Part shown: in pieces, positions 25,824 to 33,999 of the stretch
Layout: every line of letters begins with the position of its first letter
How positions within the stretch are numbered: position 1 is the stretch's first letter
NCBI RefSeq assembly: GCF_013377755.1
Contig: NZ_JABXWR010000001.1
Coordinates: forward strand, 163,104-227,103
Source: Methanofollis tationis
Lineage (GTDB): Archaea > Halobacteriota > Methanomicrobia > Methanomicrobiales > Methanofollaceae
Length of the DNA: 64,000 bases
Direction: 5' to 3'
Translations under genes and position numbers: made by a program
Notes under the pieces: model-generated
Databases searched by the model: none
What the model saw: only the letters and a program-made list of their open reading frames with translations
Told to the model about the DNA's origin: nothing

Positions 25824-26555
25824 ATGGACTACTTCGATCTCATCTCGATCTCCACCAGAAACAGGGCGATCATGAACCCGACGACGCCTGAGAAGGTGGT
25901 CATGGCCGGGGAGATGGCCTGCCTCACCGCCGGGGAGGAGGTGATCGAGTTCGGGTGCGGCTATGCCGCCGTCCTCGCCCTCTGGGGAGAGCGGTTCGGG
26001 ATCGCTGGCCGCGGCATCGATATCAGGGAGGACGCCTGCGAGCGGGCAGAAGAGAGCCTCAGAAACGCCGGCCTCGCCGGAGAGATCGAGATCTCCTGCG
26101 CCGATCTCCTGGATGAGACGCCCGATCGTCTGTACGACCTTGCAGCCTGCGTGGGTTCGTCCCATATCTGGGGCGGCTTTTCTGCGGCCCTCGCCGCCAT
26201 GGCAGCATGGCTCGCTCCTGCGGGAAGGATCGTCATCGGCGAACGCTACTGGGCAAAAGAGTCGGTCCCGCCATCGTTCTCGCGCGAGTGGCCAGAGGTG
26301 CTCACCGAGTACGAGATCTTCTCCGCGGCGCGAGAGGCCGGGTTCGAGGTCAGGGGCGCCTTCAGGGCGTCGCCCGAGGACTGGGACGCCTACGAGTCCT
26401 CGAACTGGGGCGGGCTCCTCCAGTGGCTCGAGGAGCACCCGGACGATCCCGGGACCGACGAGGTGCGGGAGTACCTCCACCGGATCCAGGACGAGTATGC
26501 GGGCTACGGCCGCGAGTACATGGGGTTCGCCCTCTACGTCCTCGTCCCTGCCTGA
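25824..26555 (+). CDS. Class I SAM-dependent methyltransferase
   Basis: 243 residues. Motif I VIEFGCGYAAVLALWG and the following acidic loop GIDIRED bind S-adenosylmethionine; SCADLLDE is motif II. The C-terminal half, with PPSFSREWPEVLTEYEIFSAA, resembles UbiE/YcgJ-type small-molecule methyltransferases, but the substrate is unknown. A TATA box CCTATATCC at about 25793-25800 sits 27 nt before the ATG, so the message is probably leaderless. Confidence 0.88.
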   Translation: MDYFDLISISTRNRAIMNPTTPEKVVMAGEMACLTAGEEVIEFGCGYAAVLALWGERFGIAGRGIDIREDACERAEESLRNAGLAGEIEISCADLLDETPDRLYDLAACVGSSHIWGGFSAALAAMAAWLAPAGRIVIGERYWAKESVPPSFSREWPEVLTEYEIFSAAREAGFEVRGAFRASPEDWDAYESSNWGGLLQWLEEHPDDPGTDEVREYLHRIQDEYAGYGREYMGFALYVLVPA

Positions 26556-26601
26556 ACCATCACGAACTATATGAGGGCGTCTGTCCAACGCTAAACCGCC
26601 T

Positions 26602-28122
26602 ATGGAGTCACAGGAAGAGAAATACTCCTTTATTGCACGCATGCCCGACCGCCCGGGCTCCCTCCAGCGTGCGGCAGAGATCATCAAGCGCTATGGCGGC
26701 AATATCAACCGGATCCAGTTCAGCCGGTGCATCGACCCCTCGACGGTCTTCTTTGAGGTCACGGCCCTGCCCCAGGACTATATCGCCGTGCAGTACGAAC
26801 TCTCGGCCATCGGCTACCTCCAGACCGGCCTCCCCGCGATCAGTTTCCTCAAGTTCCACGCCCACCTCCCGCACACGCCGGGAGCGCTCTCGGACTTTCT
26901 CGCCCTGACGACAGAGGCCGGGGCGAACATCGCCCATATCGACTTCGACGACGCGGGAAAACACCCCGACCGCCTCACGGTCAGCCTCAGCCTCGAAGAG
27001 AGCGGGAAGGTCGAGGCCCTCCTCAACGCCCTGAAGTCGCGCTACCCCCTCGAGATCCTGGACTACGACACCACCGGCAACACCCTCGACGAGACGGTTT
27101 TTTACATCTGCTTTGCCCAGCGCCTCAGAACGATGATCGGGTCGGCCGAAGACCCCTTCCTCCTCACCCTCCTCCAGGAGATCAACCACATCGTCCAGGA
27201 ACTGACAAACCGGGGCGAAGACCCCCTGCAGGTCTTTGCAAGCATCATCGAGGTCGGGGAGACGCTGAACCGGACCTCGGGCGAGGGTTTCTACGCCGAC
27301 ATCCAGAAAATCGAGGTCACGCCCGGGGTGACCCTCTTCTGCTTCCAGCTCCCCGGCGGCGGGAACATCTTCCTCTTCGAGACGCCGGACGAGGCGATGA
27401 TGGTGGACACCGGCTACGGCATCTACTATCCCGACGTGATCGAGATGTTCCGCAACTACGGCATCGGCGACGGCACCAGACTGAAGCGGATCGTCATCAC
27501 CCACGCCGACGCCGACCACTGCGGTGCCGGCGGGTTCTATGACATCCCGGCCTTCATGCACCGGGGGACCGAGGCGATCATCAGGAGCCAGAACCGCGCC
27601 ACCGGGTCGCCGTCCGAGTCTTCCATCCTTGAAGCGGTCTACACCACGATCATCAATCTCTTCTCCAGGTTCAACCCGCCTGAGAACTACACTCTCTTCG
27701 ACCGGCCTTCAGGGGAGAGGCGGGGGATCTTCCCGGTCCTCGGCCGCTTCTCGTTCGGGGGCCTGACCTTTGAGGTGCTGGAGGCCCTGGGCGGGCATAT
27801 TCAGGGCCTGGTCTATCTCTTCTGCCCTGAGGCCGGTCTGCTCATGACCAGCGACACCGTGATCAACTTCGGCAGCCTCACCGAGGCGCGGAAGAAATAC
27901 AACTCTCTTGCCGATTTCCTGGTCACCTCAGTCAACGTCGACTCCGGGGTGGCAAAGCAGGAGCGCCGCGCCCTCCAGGAGATTGCCGCCGGCGTGGACG
28001 CCGCCCTTGCCGGCACCGGCAGGCGCTGCCTGATCTGCGGCGGCCACGGTGCGGTCTCGGTGATCGAGGAAGGAACACTCGTCACATACGGCGAGATCGA
28101 GCACTACGCCCGCCGGGCGTAG
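26602..28122 (+). CDS. ACT-ACT-metallo-beta-lactamase fusion protein
   Basis: 506 residues. Residues 1-80 and about 82-155 are two ACT-like ligand-binding domains (FIARMPDRPGSLQRAAEII; HLPHTPGALSDFLALTTEA). A helical linker of about 75 residues follows. The C-terminal 280 residues are a metallo-beta-lactamase fold with THADADHCGAGG in place of the usual HxHxDH, GGHIQGLV, and CGGHGAVSV near the end. A GGTGF-type thiol hydrolase or flavodiiron-like role is possible; the altered first metal site could shift metal use. ACT domains usually bind amino acids, so control of an MBL enzyme by an amino acid is a fair inference. A TATA box lies about 33 nt upstream. Confidence 0.8.
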   Translation: MESQEEKYSFIARMPDRPGSLQRAAEIIKRYGGNINRIQFSRCIDPSTVFFEVTALPQDYIAVQYELSAIGYLQTGLPAISFLKFHAHLPHTPGALSDFLALTTEAGANIAHIDFDDAGKHPDRLTVSLSLEESGKVEALLNALKSRYPLEILDYDTTGNTLDETVFYICFAQRLRTMIGSAEDPFLLTLLQEINHIVQELTNRGEDPLQVFASIIEVGETLNRTSGEGFYADIQKIEVTPGVTLFCFQLPGGGNIFLFETPDEAMMVDTGYGIYYPDVIEMFRNYGIGDGTRLKRIVITHADADHCGAGGFYDIPAFMHRGTEAIIRSQNRATGSPSESSILEAVYTTIINLFSRFNPPENYTLFDRPSGERRGIFPVLGRFSFGGLTFEVLEALGGHIQGLVYLFCPEAGLLMTSDTVINFGSLTEARKKYNSLADFLVTSVNVDSGVAKQERRALQEIAAGVDAALAGTGRRCLICGGHGAVSVIEEGTLVTYGEIEHYARRA

Positions 28123-28142
28123 AAAAAAAGTGATGGGAAAGA

Positions 28143-28448
28143 TTATTTTTTCAGTTTTTCAATCTCTTCTTCGACTTCCTTTGCGCCTTCCTGGTAGAAC
28201 TTCTCCTCTTCGGGGTAGAGTTCCTTCAGGAGCCTGAGGAACTCTCCGGCATGGACGAGTTCCTCCTCTGCGATGTCGTAGAGGACTTCCTTTGCGAGCT
28301 CGTTGTCGATCGACTCGGCGAGCTGCTGGTAGATCTGGACCGCTTCGTATTCAGCGGCGATCTGGAACCTGATTGCCCGCACAAGTTCCATGTCGGTCAG
28401 TTTCCTGCCATATGCGTTCCCGGAGAACGGGTTGGTAAATTCCGGCAT
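28143..28448 (-). CDS. Ferritin-like small diiron protein
   Basis: 101 residues from the ATG at 28448 (GAGGATC upstream). Two helices carry the ferritin-like ligands: ...AAEYEAVQIYQQLAE and DIAEEELVHAGEFLRLL, an ExxH-type pair. A charged Glu/Lys tail follows. The length and motif spacing are those of the encapsulin-linked ferritin-like family, which assembles as dimers or decamers, but no encapsulin gene is in the window. Oxidation and storage of iron, or peroxide defence, is likely. It is divergent from a cysteine-free thioredoxin-fold protein, with 88 bp between the starts. Confidence 0.82.
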   Translation of the reverse strand: MPEFTNPFSGNAYGRKLTDMELVRAIRFQIAAEYEAVQIYQQLAESIDNELAKEVLYDIAEEELVHAGEFLRLLKELYPEEEKFYQEGAKEVEEEIEKLKK

Positions 28449-28536
28449 AATAGATCCTCTATTCATGAGAATATCATAAATAGTTTCCCTCAGCAGCCAC
28501 CGCCAGAGAGATATAGGGTGCGGTTTATCGGTATGC

Positions 28537-29028
28537 ATGGCGCAGATATCTGCCGCCCTCGTCAATCAGCGTTTTCCGGCGATCAGCGGGCGGTCCCTCG
28601 CAGGAAATGAGGTGAAATTCCCGGACGATCTCTCCGGGAAGGTGACGCTCGTCGTCGTCGCCATGGAGCGCTCGGCGCAGCCGATGGTGGACTCCTGGAT
28701 CTCCCCGTTCAGGGATGCCTTTGCAGGGCTGGAGGGGTATGCATGGTACGAAGTCCCGGTGATCGACCGGAAGATCGGGTTTTTTCTCTCGGGCATGATC
28801 GATGCGGGCATGCGGGCCGGCATCCCGCCTGCAGTGCATGGATCGGTGGTCACGGTCTACGGGAGCGCCCGCACCATCATGGACGCCCTGGGAATAGCAG
28901 ACCATTCAACGGCATCGGCCTTCCTCCTCGACCAGCAGGGAATCGTGCGCCTGAGGGGCGAGGGGTATGCAGGGGAGGAGGCGATCAGGGCGATGCTCGC
29001 CGCGGCCCGCCGCCTTGCCGGAGAATAA
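28537..29028 (+). CDS. Thioredoxin-fold (redoxin/ATP10-like) protein without cysteines
   Basis: 163 residues. The pattern NQRFPAISGRSLAGNEVKFPDDLSGKVTLVVVAMERSAQ resembles the start of redoxin or ATP10-like proteins, where a Cys motif would follow beta-strand 1. Here the position reads AMERSAQPMVD, and the whole protein has no cysteine, so it cannot do thiol redox chemistry. ATP10-like proteins help assemble ATP synthase in mitochondria; whether that applies here is unknown. A TATA box GATATAGGG lies 27 nt before the ATG, so the message is probably leaderless. Confidence 0.6.
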   Translation: MAQISAALVNQRFPAISGRSLAGNEVKFPDDLSGKVTLVVVAMERSAQPMVDSWISPFRDAFAGLEGYAWYEVPVIDRKIGFFLSGMIDAGMRAGIPPAVHGSVVTVYGSARTIMDALGIADHSTASAFLLDQQGIVRLRGEGYAGEEAIRAMLAAARRLAGE

Positions 29029-29070
29029 CCTTTAACATTCATGAACGGCATCCCTCTCCGGGGGAAGTAT

Positions 29071-29958
29071 ATGAAATGGTTACCCGTTTTCTGGGTCGTG
29101 CTGATCACCGTTGCACTCTGCGCCTCCGGGTGCACCGGGACCTCAGGACAGACCGTCGTGGTCGGGGGAAAGACGTTCAACGAGCAGTATATCCTTGCCG
29201 AGATGATCGCCCTCCTCCTCGAAGAGGAGGGGTATGCGGCCGAGGTGAAGGCGAACCTCAACGACGCCACCCTCTTTGAGGGGATAAAGAAGGGGCAGGT
29301 GGACGTCTATGTGGAGTACACCGGGACGGCGTATTCGCAGCTCCTCAAACTCCCGCCCATGACCGTCTGGGACCCTGACGAAGTCTATCTGAAGGTGGAA
29401 GAGGGGCTTGCCGGCGAGGCGATCACCGTCCTGTACGGGGTCGGGTTCAGAGACGACTACACCATCGCCGTCCCCGAGGCCTGGGCGGCTGAACTGAACG
29501 TGACGGCGATCTCCGACCTTGCGCCCCATGCAGCGGCGATGGACCTCGGGACCGACTACGTCTTTCCAGACCGCGAAGACGGCCTGCCGCAGCTGGGGCG
29601 GGTCTATAACTTCAGTTTCGGCAGGGTGCGGCAGATGTCCCCGACCCTGATGTACGAGGTGATCAAAAGCGGGGAGGTGGACGCGATCACGCCGTACACC
29701 ACCGATACCAGGGTCGACCTCTACAACCTCAGGATCCTTGACGACGACCGCTCCGCCTTTCCGCCGTACCACGCCATCGTCGTGGCGAACGAGAAGATCG
29801 CCGGCGATCAGAAGGCGGTAGAGGCGCTCAGCGTCCTTTCAGAACGGATCGACTCCGGGACGATGCGTTCACTCAACTACCAGTTCGACGTTGAGAAAAA
29901 GGAGGCCCGCGATATCGCGCGCGGCTACCTCGTCTCTGAGGGGCTGATTGCCGGCTGA
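29071..29958 (+). CDS. opuC: Osmoprotectant ABC transporter substrate-binding lipoprotein
   Basis: 295 residues from the ATG at 29071, with GGGGGAAG upstream. The signal peptide ends in a lipobox (ASGC). The mature protein matches the OpuAC/OpuC family: GGKTFNEQYILAEMIALLLE, VYVEYTGTAYSQLL and YTTDTRVDLYNLRIL. These bind glycine betaine, choline or carnitine. The next three genes give the matching ATPase and two permeases, so it feeds an osmoprotectant importer, relevant to salt stress. Exact substrate is not readable from the sequence. Confidence 0.92.
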   Translation: MKWLPVFWVVLITVALCASGCTGTSGQTVVVGGKTFNEQYILAEMIALLLEEEGYAAEVKANLNDATLFEGIKKGQVDVYVEYTGTAYSQLLKLPPMTVWDPDEVYLKVEEGLAGEAITVLYGVGFRDDYTIAVPEAWAAELNVTAISDLAPHAAAMDLGTDYVFPDREDGLPQLGRVYNFSFGRVRQMSPTLMYEVIKSGEVDAITPYTTDTRVDLYNLRILDDDRSAFPPYHAIVVANEKIAGDQKAVEALSVLSERIDSGTMRSLNYQFDVEKKEARDIARGYLVSEGLIAG

Positions 29959-29969
29959 TCTCCCCCCTT

Positions 29970-31097
29970 ATGGCGACAGAACGGCTTTTTGACCGGATCA
30001 GTGCGATCGAACTCGCCGGGGTCACAAAACGCTACGGCGATGACGTCGCCGTGGACTGCCTCGACCTCAGGATCGAGGGGGGAGAACTGGTCATCCTGAT
30101 CGGGGCGAGCGGGTCAGGGAAGACGACGACGCTGCGGATGATCAACCGGCTGATCGAGCCCGACGAGGGGCGGGTCACGATCAACGGCACCGATACGCGT
30201 GAGATCGATCCCGTCGCCCTCAGGCGGAACACGGGCTACGTGATCCAGCAGATCGGGCTCTTTCCCCATATGAGCGTCGGCGAGAACGTCGGCCTCGTCC
30301 CCACCATCGAGGGATGGGAGAGAGGCAGGATCAGGGCGCAGGTAGAACGCCTCCTCGACCTCGTCGACCTCCCCCCCGAGACCTATTACGCCCGCTTCCC
30401 GCGCGAGCTTTCCGGCGGCCAGCAGCAGCGGGTCGGCCTGGCGCGGGCCCTTGCGATGGACCCGCCCCTCCTCCTGATGGACGAACCGTTCGGCGCCCTT
30501 GATCCGATCCTCAGGAAACAGTTGCAGGACGAGTTTTCCAGGATCAAAGCCGACCTCGGCCGGACGATCGTCTTCGTCACCCATGACATCGACGAAGCCT
30601 TCAAGCTCGGAGACCGGATCGCGATCATGCACGATGCCAGACTGGTGCAGGTCGGCACCCCTGAAGACCTGATCTTCAACCCGGCTTCAGACGTCGTGGC
30701 GCATATGGTCGACGCCGACCGGAAGTTCAGACACATCGATACCCTCAGTGTCAGGGACCTGATGACGCCGGTCCTCAGGCGCCACCTCTTTCCCGCGGCG
30801 ACCGGGGTGCACTCCGGTCTTGAGACGATGATGGCCTCTGACATCGGCGTGGCGATCGTCACGGACGGGGAGGAGGTGGTCGGGGCGGTGAGGCGGAGGG
30901 AGGCATATACCCGGCGGCACGAAGAACTCACGATGGGAGAGATTGCGGCGATGCCCCTCACCTTCTCCCCGCATGACGCCGGGTCGGCGGCGCTCGCCGA
31001 ACTGAAGCACTCGGGGCACTCGTTCGGCCTGGTCGTCGACGATAAAAAGCCGGTCGGCCTGTTTCTCTCCGACGAAGTGCTGATGAGGCTGATCTGA
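29970..31097 (+). CDS. Osmoprotectant ABC transporter ATPase with CBS domains
   Basis: 375 residues. The ATPase has Walker [12 protein letters not shown], the Q-loop QQIGLFPHM, the signature LSGGQQQR and Walker [14 protein letters not shown]. After about residue 250 a pair of CBS-like domains follows ([55 protein letters not shown]). In OpuA-type importers CBS domains sense ionic strength and gate transport, which is the likely role here. The stop overlaps the next start (TGATG). No ribosome site is obvious before the ATG at 29970. Confidence 0.93.
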   Translation: MATERLFDRISAIELAGVTKRYGDDVAVDCLDLRIEGGELVILIGASGSGKTTTLRMINRLIEPDEGRVTINGTDTREIDPVALRRNTGYVIQQIGLFPHMSVGENVGLVPTIEGWERGRIRAQVERLLDLVDLPPETYYARFPRELSGGQQQRVGLARALAMDPPLLLMDEPFGALDPILRKQLQDEFSRIKADLGRTIVFVTHDIDEAFKLGDRIAIMHDARLVQVGTPEDLIFNPASDVVAHMVDADRKFRHIDTLSVRDLMTPVLRRHLFPAATGVHSGLETMMASDIGVAIVTDGEEVVGAVRRREAYTRRHEELTMGEIAAMPLTFSPHDAGSAALAELKHSGHSFGLVVDDKKPVGLFLSDEVLMRLI

Positions 31098-31738
31098 TGG
31101 ACCTCTGGGCCGCCACCCTCGCCCTCTGGCAGCGCTACGATATCACCGCACGCACGGTCGAGCACCTCTCGATGTTTGCCTGGGCGCTCGCCCTCTCGGT
31201 CGTCATCGGGGTTGTCCTCGGCATGCTCCTGTACAGGCGGGAACACACCTCCGGGTACGTCTTTGCATCGCTCAACACCCTTGAGACATTCCCTGATCTC
31301 GCACTGCTCGCCCTCCTGATCCCGCTCGTGGGCATCGGCGCCGCTCCGACGGTTATCGCGTGCATCCTGTACTCAATCCTGCCCATCGCACGGAACGCCT
31401 ACACCGGGCTTGCGAGCGTCAGCGCCGAACACCTCGAGGTCGCCGCGGCGCTCGGCCTGACCGAACGCGAGACGCTCCTGCGGGTCAGGGTGCCGCTCGC
31501 CCTCCCCCTCATCGCCGGAGGCGTACGGATCGCCGTCGTCTTCACGATGGGGATCGTCACCCTCGGCGGCCTGATCGGGGCCGGTGGGCTTGGCGTCCCG
31601 CTCCAGACCGGGATCTTCAACAACATCCCCGAGATCGTCCTCCTCGCAGGGCTCTGGGTGAGCCTCCTGGCCGTCGTCCTCGACGGTGCGGCAGGGCTGA
31701 TAGAAAAGATGCTTCACCGGAGGTACGGCGGGTGGTAG
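31097..31738 (+). CDS. Osmoprotectant ABC permease 1
   Basis: 213 residues, about six membrane helices, with the EAA loop [27 protein letters not shown] that contacts the ATPase. Overlap with the ATPase gene upstream and with the next permease downstream (stop at 31738, GTG at 31732) shows tight co-translation. It pairs with permease 2 to make the pore. Confidence 0.93.
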   Translation: MDLWAATLALWQRYDITARTVEHLSMFAWALALSVVIGVVLGMLLYRREHTSGYVFASLNTLETFPDLALLALLIPLVGIGAAPTVIACILYSILPIARNAYTGLASVSAEHLEVAAALGLTERETLLRVRVPLALPLIAGGVRIAVVFTMGIVTLGGLIGAGGLGVPLQTGIFNNIPEIVLLAGLWVSLLAVVLDGAAGLIEKMLHRRYGGW

Positions 31739-32337
31739 CAAGCACGATCGTCCTCTCTGCCACCGCCCAGCACGTCCTTCTTGCGTACTCGGCCCTCCTC
31801 CTCTCGATCGCCATCGCCGTCCCCCTGGCCGTCGCCTCACTCCACTCCCGCCCGCTGGCATCGGCGGTCATGACCGCCGCAAACCTCGTCCAGGCAATAC
31901 CGAGCCTTGCGGTCGTCGCTTTCGTGGTCCCCCTCCTCGGCATCGGGTATTACCCGGCACTCATCGTCCTCGTCTTCAGGGCCCTCCTCCCGATCGTCAA
32001 GAACACCTGGATCGGGCTTTCCACCGTCGATCGGGGGATGATCGCCGCCGCAGAGGGCATCGGCCTGACCGGGTGGCAGATCACACGGTATATCAGGTTT
32101 CCTCTCGCCTACCCGGCGATCTTCGCCGGGATCAGGTTTGCCGCGATCCTGACAAACAGCGTGGCGGTCTTAACGGCGATCATCGGGAGCGGCGGTCTTG
32201 GCGGCCTGATCCTCGAGGGGATTGCAGGGAGCAACGTCACAAAACTGCTCTCCGGGGCGGTGCCGGCGATCCTGATCGCCCTGACGGTGGACCGTGCCCT
32301 TTCAGTCATGGAGAGGCGCCTTGAAAAGAAAAAATGA
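31732..32337 (+). CDS. Osmoprotectant ABC permease 2 (GTG start)
   Basis: 201 residues. The frame is open well upstream, but the first sound start is the GTG at 31732 with GGAGGT seven bases before it. It has the EAA loop RGMIAAAEGIGLTGWQITRYIRFPLAYP and several helices. It overlaps permease 1 by 7 nt. Having two different permeases for one ATPase and one binding protein is standard for this family. Confidence 0.92.
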   Translation: MVASTIVLSATAQHVLLAYSALLLSIAIAVPLAVASLHSRPLASAVMTAANLVQAIPSLAVVAFVVPLLGIGYYPALIVLVFRALLPIVKNTWIGLSTVDRGMIAAAEGIGLTGWQITRYIRFPLAYPAIFAGIRFAAILTNSVAVLTAIIGSGGLGGLILEGIAGSNVTKLLSGAVPAILIALTVDRALSVMERRLEKKK

Positions 32338-32339
32338 GG

Positions 32340-32816
32340 TTACAGGTTTTTTAAGGCCACAATATCGACGACGCCGGTCAGCTTCCAGATGTTGGAGCGC
32401 TCTTCCGATGCGATCGACTCGATCCGGTCGCCGGGTTTGTGGCCCAGGGCTGCAAGGATATTCATCGAGAGGTTCTTTTCCTTGATCATGTTCACAAATT
32501 TCTCCCGGACGACCTTTTTCTGGATGGAGTCCTCCTCCTGCCTGAGATATCCCTGCATGGTTACAAATGTGTAACATGACAGGTCTTTTGTGTATTTTTC
32601 CACCTCAACCGAGACGTACGGACTTTTCCTGAAGAGCTCATTCTTTCTGCCGTACTTTGTGGAAAGGAAGTAGAGAAACCGGCCGTCGAAGACATAGAGG
32701 AACGGGGCGATGTAGGGATACTTGTCACCCTGAAAGGCGATCCGTGCGATATAGCCCTCGGCAATGAGTGTATCGTACTCCCCCTTTTCCATCTTTGGGA
32801 TTTTGACAATCTCCAT
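32340..32816 (-). CDS. Pyridoxamine 5'-phosphate oxidase-like flavin-binding protein
   Basis: 158 residues. The pattern IPKMEKGEYDTLIAEGYIARIAFQGDKYPYIAPFLYVFDGRFLYF is the start of the split-barrel FMN-binding fold of the PNPOx/NimA-type family. These are often nitroreductases or flavin carriers, and true vitamin B6 oxidase activity cannot be claimed. AGGAGAGC lies before the ATG at 32816. It converges on the osmoprotectant operon, with the stop codons 2 nt apart. Confidence 0.83.
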   Translation of the reverse strand: MEIVKIPKMEKGEYDTLIAEGYIARIAFQGDKYPYIAPFLYVFDGRFLYFLSTKYGRKNELFRKSPYVSVEVEKYTKDLSCYTFVTMQGYLRQEEDSIQKKVVREKFVNMIKEKNLSMNILAALGHKPGDRIESIASEERSNIWKLTGVVDIVALKNL

Positions 32817-32874
32817 GTATGCTCTCCTGATCGCCTTTTCTGTTCATCCAATTAAATACCTTTTCATTTGTCCC

Positions 32875-33159
32875 TCAGTCTGTCACCTTCACACCCTTCC
32901 AGAAGGCCACATAATTACGAATTTCTCTGGCCGCCGGTTTGGGATCGGGATAATGCCATGCAGCGTCCCTGTTTTCCTGACCCTCCACGACAACGGTATA
33001 GTAGTGCGCCTCTCCCTTCCAGGTACATGTTGTCCGCGTGTGAGACTCCTTCAGATACTCAAATCGTACAGATTCCGGAGGGAAATAGACATTTCCCTCC
33101 ACCATCCTCACATCCCCGCTCTCGGCGAGGACCTGTCCTTTCCATTCTGCTCTCGGCAT
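32875..33159 (-). CDS. DUF427-family protein
   Basis: 94 residues from the ATG at 33159; an earlier in-frame start at 33252 lies beyond a TATA-like CTTAATATTT at about 33190 and is less likely. Family text: VLAESGDVRMVEGNVYFPPESV, then CTWKGEAHYYTVVVEG and AWHYPDPKPAAREIRNYVAFW. DUF427 is a small beta-rich family of unknown biochemical function, found in bacteria, fungi and some archaea. The function is not inferable from neighbours. Confidence 0.85.
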   Translation of the reverse strand: MPRAEWKGQVLAESGDVRMVEGNVYFPPESVRFEYLKESHTRTTCTWKGEAHYYTVVVEGQENRDAAWHYPDPKPAAREIRNYVAFWKGVKVTD

Positions 33160-33343
33160 CCTTCTTCCCAGTCTTCGCTCGACTCCTGAAATATTAAGGT
33201 TTTGCTCCTCCGTACTCGCCGCAATGCTATCCCGGTGACATCCCATTCTCACGAATAAAAGTGATGCGGTCTTAAAAAAAGTCCCGGATAATTTTAGATA
33301 TATTTAAATAGTTTTTTAACAAAAGCCGGGATGCGTGATAGCA

Positions 33344-33952
33344 ATGTCCGAAAAACACTTTAGTAGATCCACAGCCCTCCTCTCCGGGCTTTTTGTGCTT
33401 CTCGTTGCGATCGCCTGCATGGCAGGCTGTACTGGCTCCGACTCGGGCGCGACCCCAACGACCCAGGCCCCTACTCCGACCGCCGCAGGGGGCGCCCCCG
33501 CGAGCGTTTCGGTCTCCGCGGTCCACTACAGCGAGCTGATAAAATACCTCCCTTCGGCAACGGCCAACTGGGAAACTGGCGATAAAAACGGCGGGACGAT
33601 GTCAAGCAGTGAAGGGGCATGGAGCTGGGCCGAGGTTACCTATACCCAGACGACAAACCCCGACACCACAGTGACCGTCGTCATTCAGGACACGGCCGGG
33701 ATGACCGAGGGCTACTGGACGATCTGGGATACGGCGACGGTTGTCGACACGCCCGACTTCTCCTGGAAGTCGACGACTATCAAAGGCTATCCGGCATGGG
33801 AGTTTGCCGACAAGACCTCAGACGAGTACACTCTGTATGTCGGGATCAACGACCGGATCATGGTATTCATCGACGTTTCAAACGGCAAAAAGGACTATCT
33901 GACGGTTTTCGGCAACCTGATCGACTTCAACGGGCTTGCCGCCCTCACCTGA
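33344..33952 (+). CDS. Methanogen-type lipoprotein of unknown function
   Basis: 202 residues from the ATG at 33344. A signal peptide ends in AGCTGS, so the mature protein starts at a lipid-anchored Cys. A Thr/Pro linker is followed by a compact domain with ATANWETGDKNGGTMSSSEGAW and DTATVVDTPDFSWKSTTIKGYPAWEF. I do not recognise it; related surface lipoproteins occur in Methanomicrobiales. A GTG at 33335 is a less likely start. A 7-T run at 33972-33978 ends transcription before the IS1634-like element. Confidence 0.7.
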   Translation: MSEKHFSRSTALLSGLFVLLVAIACMAGCTGSDSGATPTTQAPTPTAAGGAPASVSVSAVHYSELIKYLPSATANWETGDKNGGTMSSSEGAWSWAEVTYTQTTNPDTTVTVVIQDTAGMTEGYWTIWDTATVVDTPDFSWKSTTIKGYPAWEFADKTSDEYTLYVGINDRIMVFIDVSNGKKDYLTVFGNLIDFNGLAALT

Positions 33953-33971
33953 GTGCGGCCGAAACATTTCC

Positions 33972-33978
33972 TTTTTTT
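33972..33978 (+). terminator. T-run terminator of the lipoprotein gene
   Basis: Seven Ts lie 20 nt after the stop. Confidence 0.45.
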
Positions 33979-33999
33979 GTCCGTATCCCAATGGTTAAT

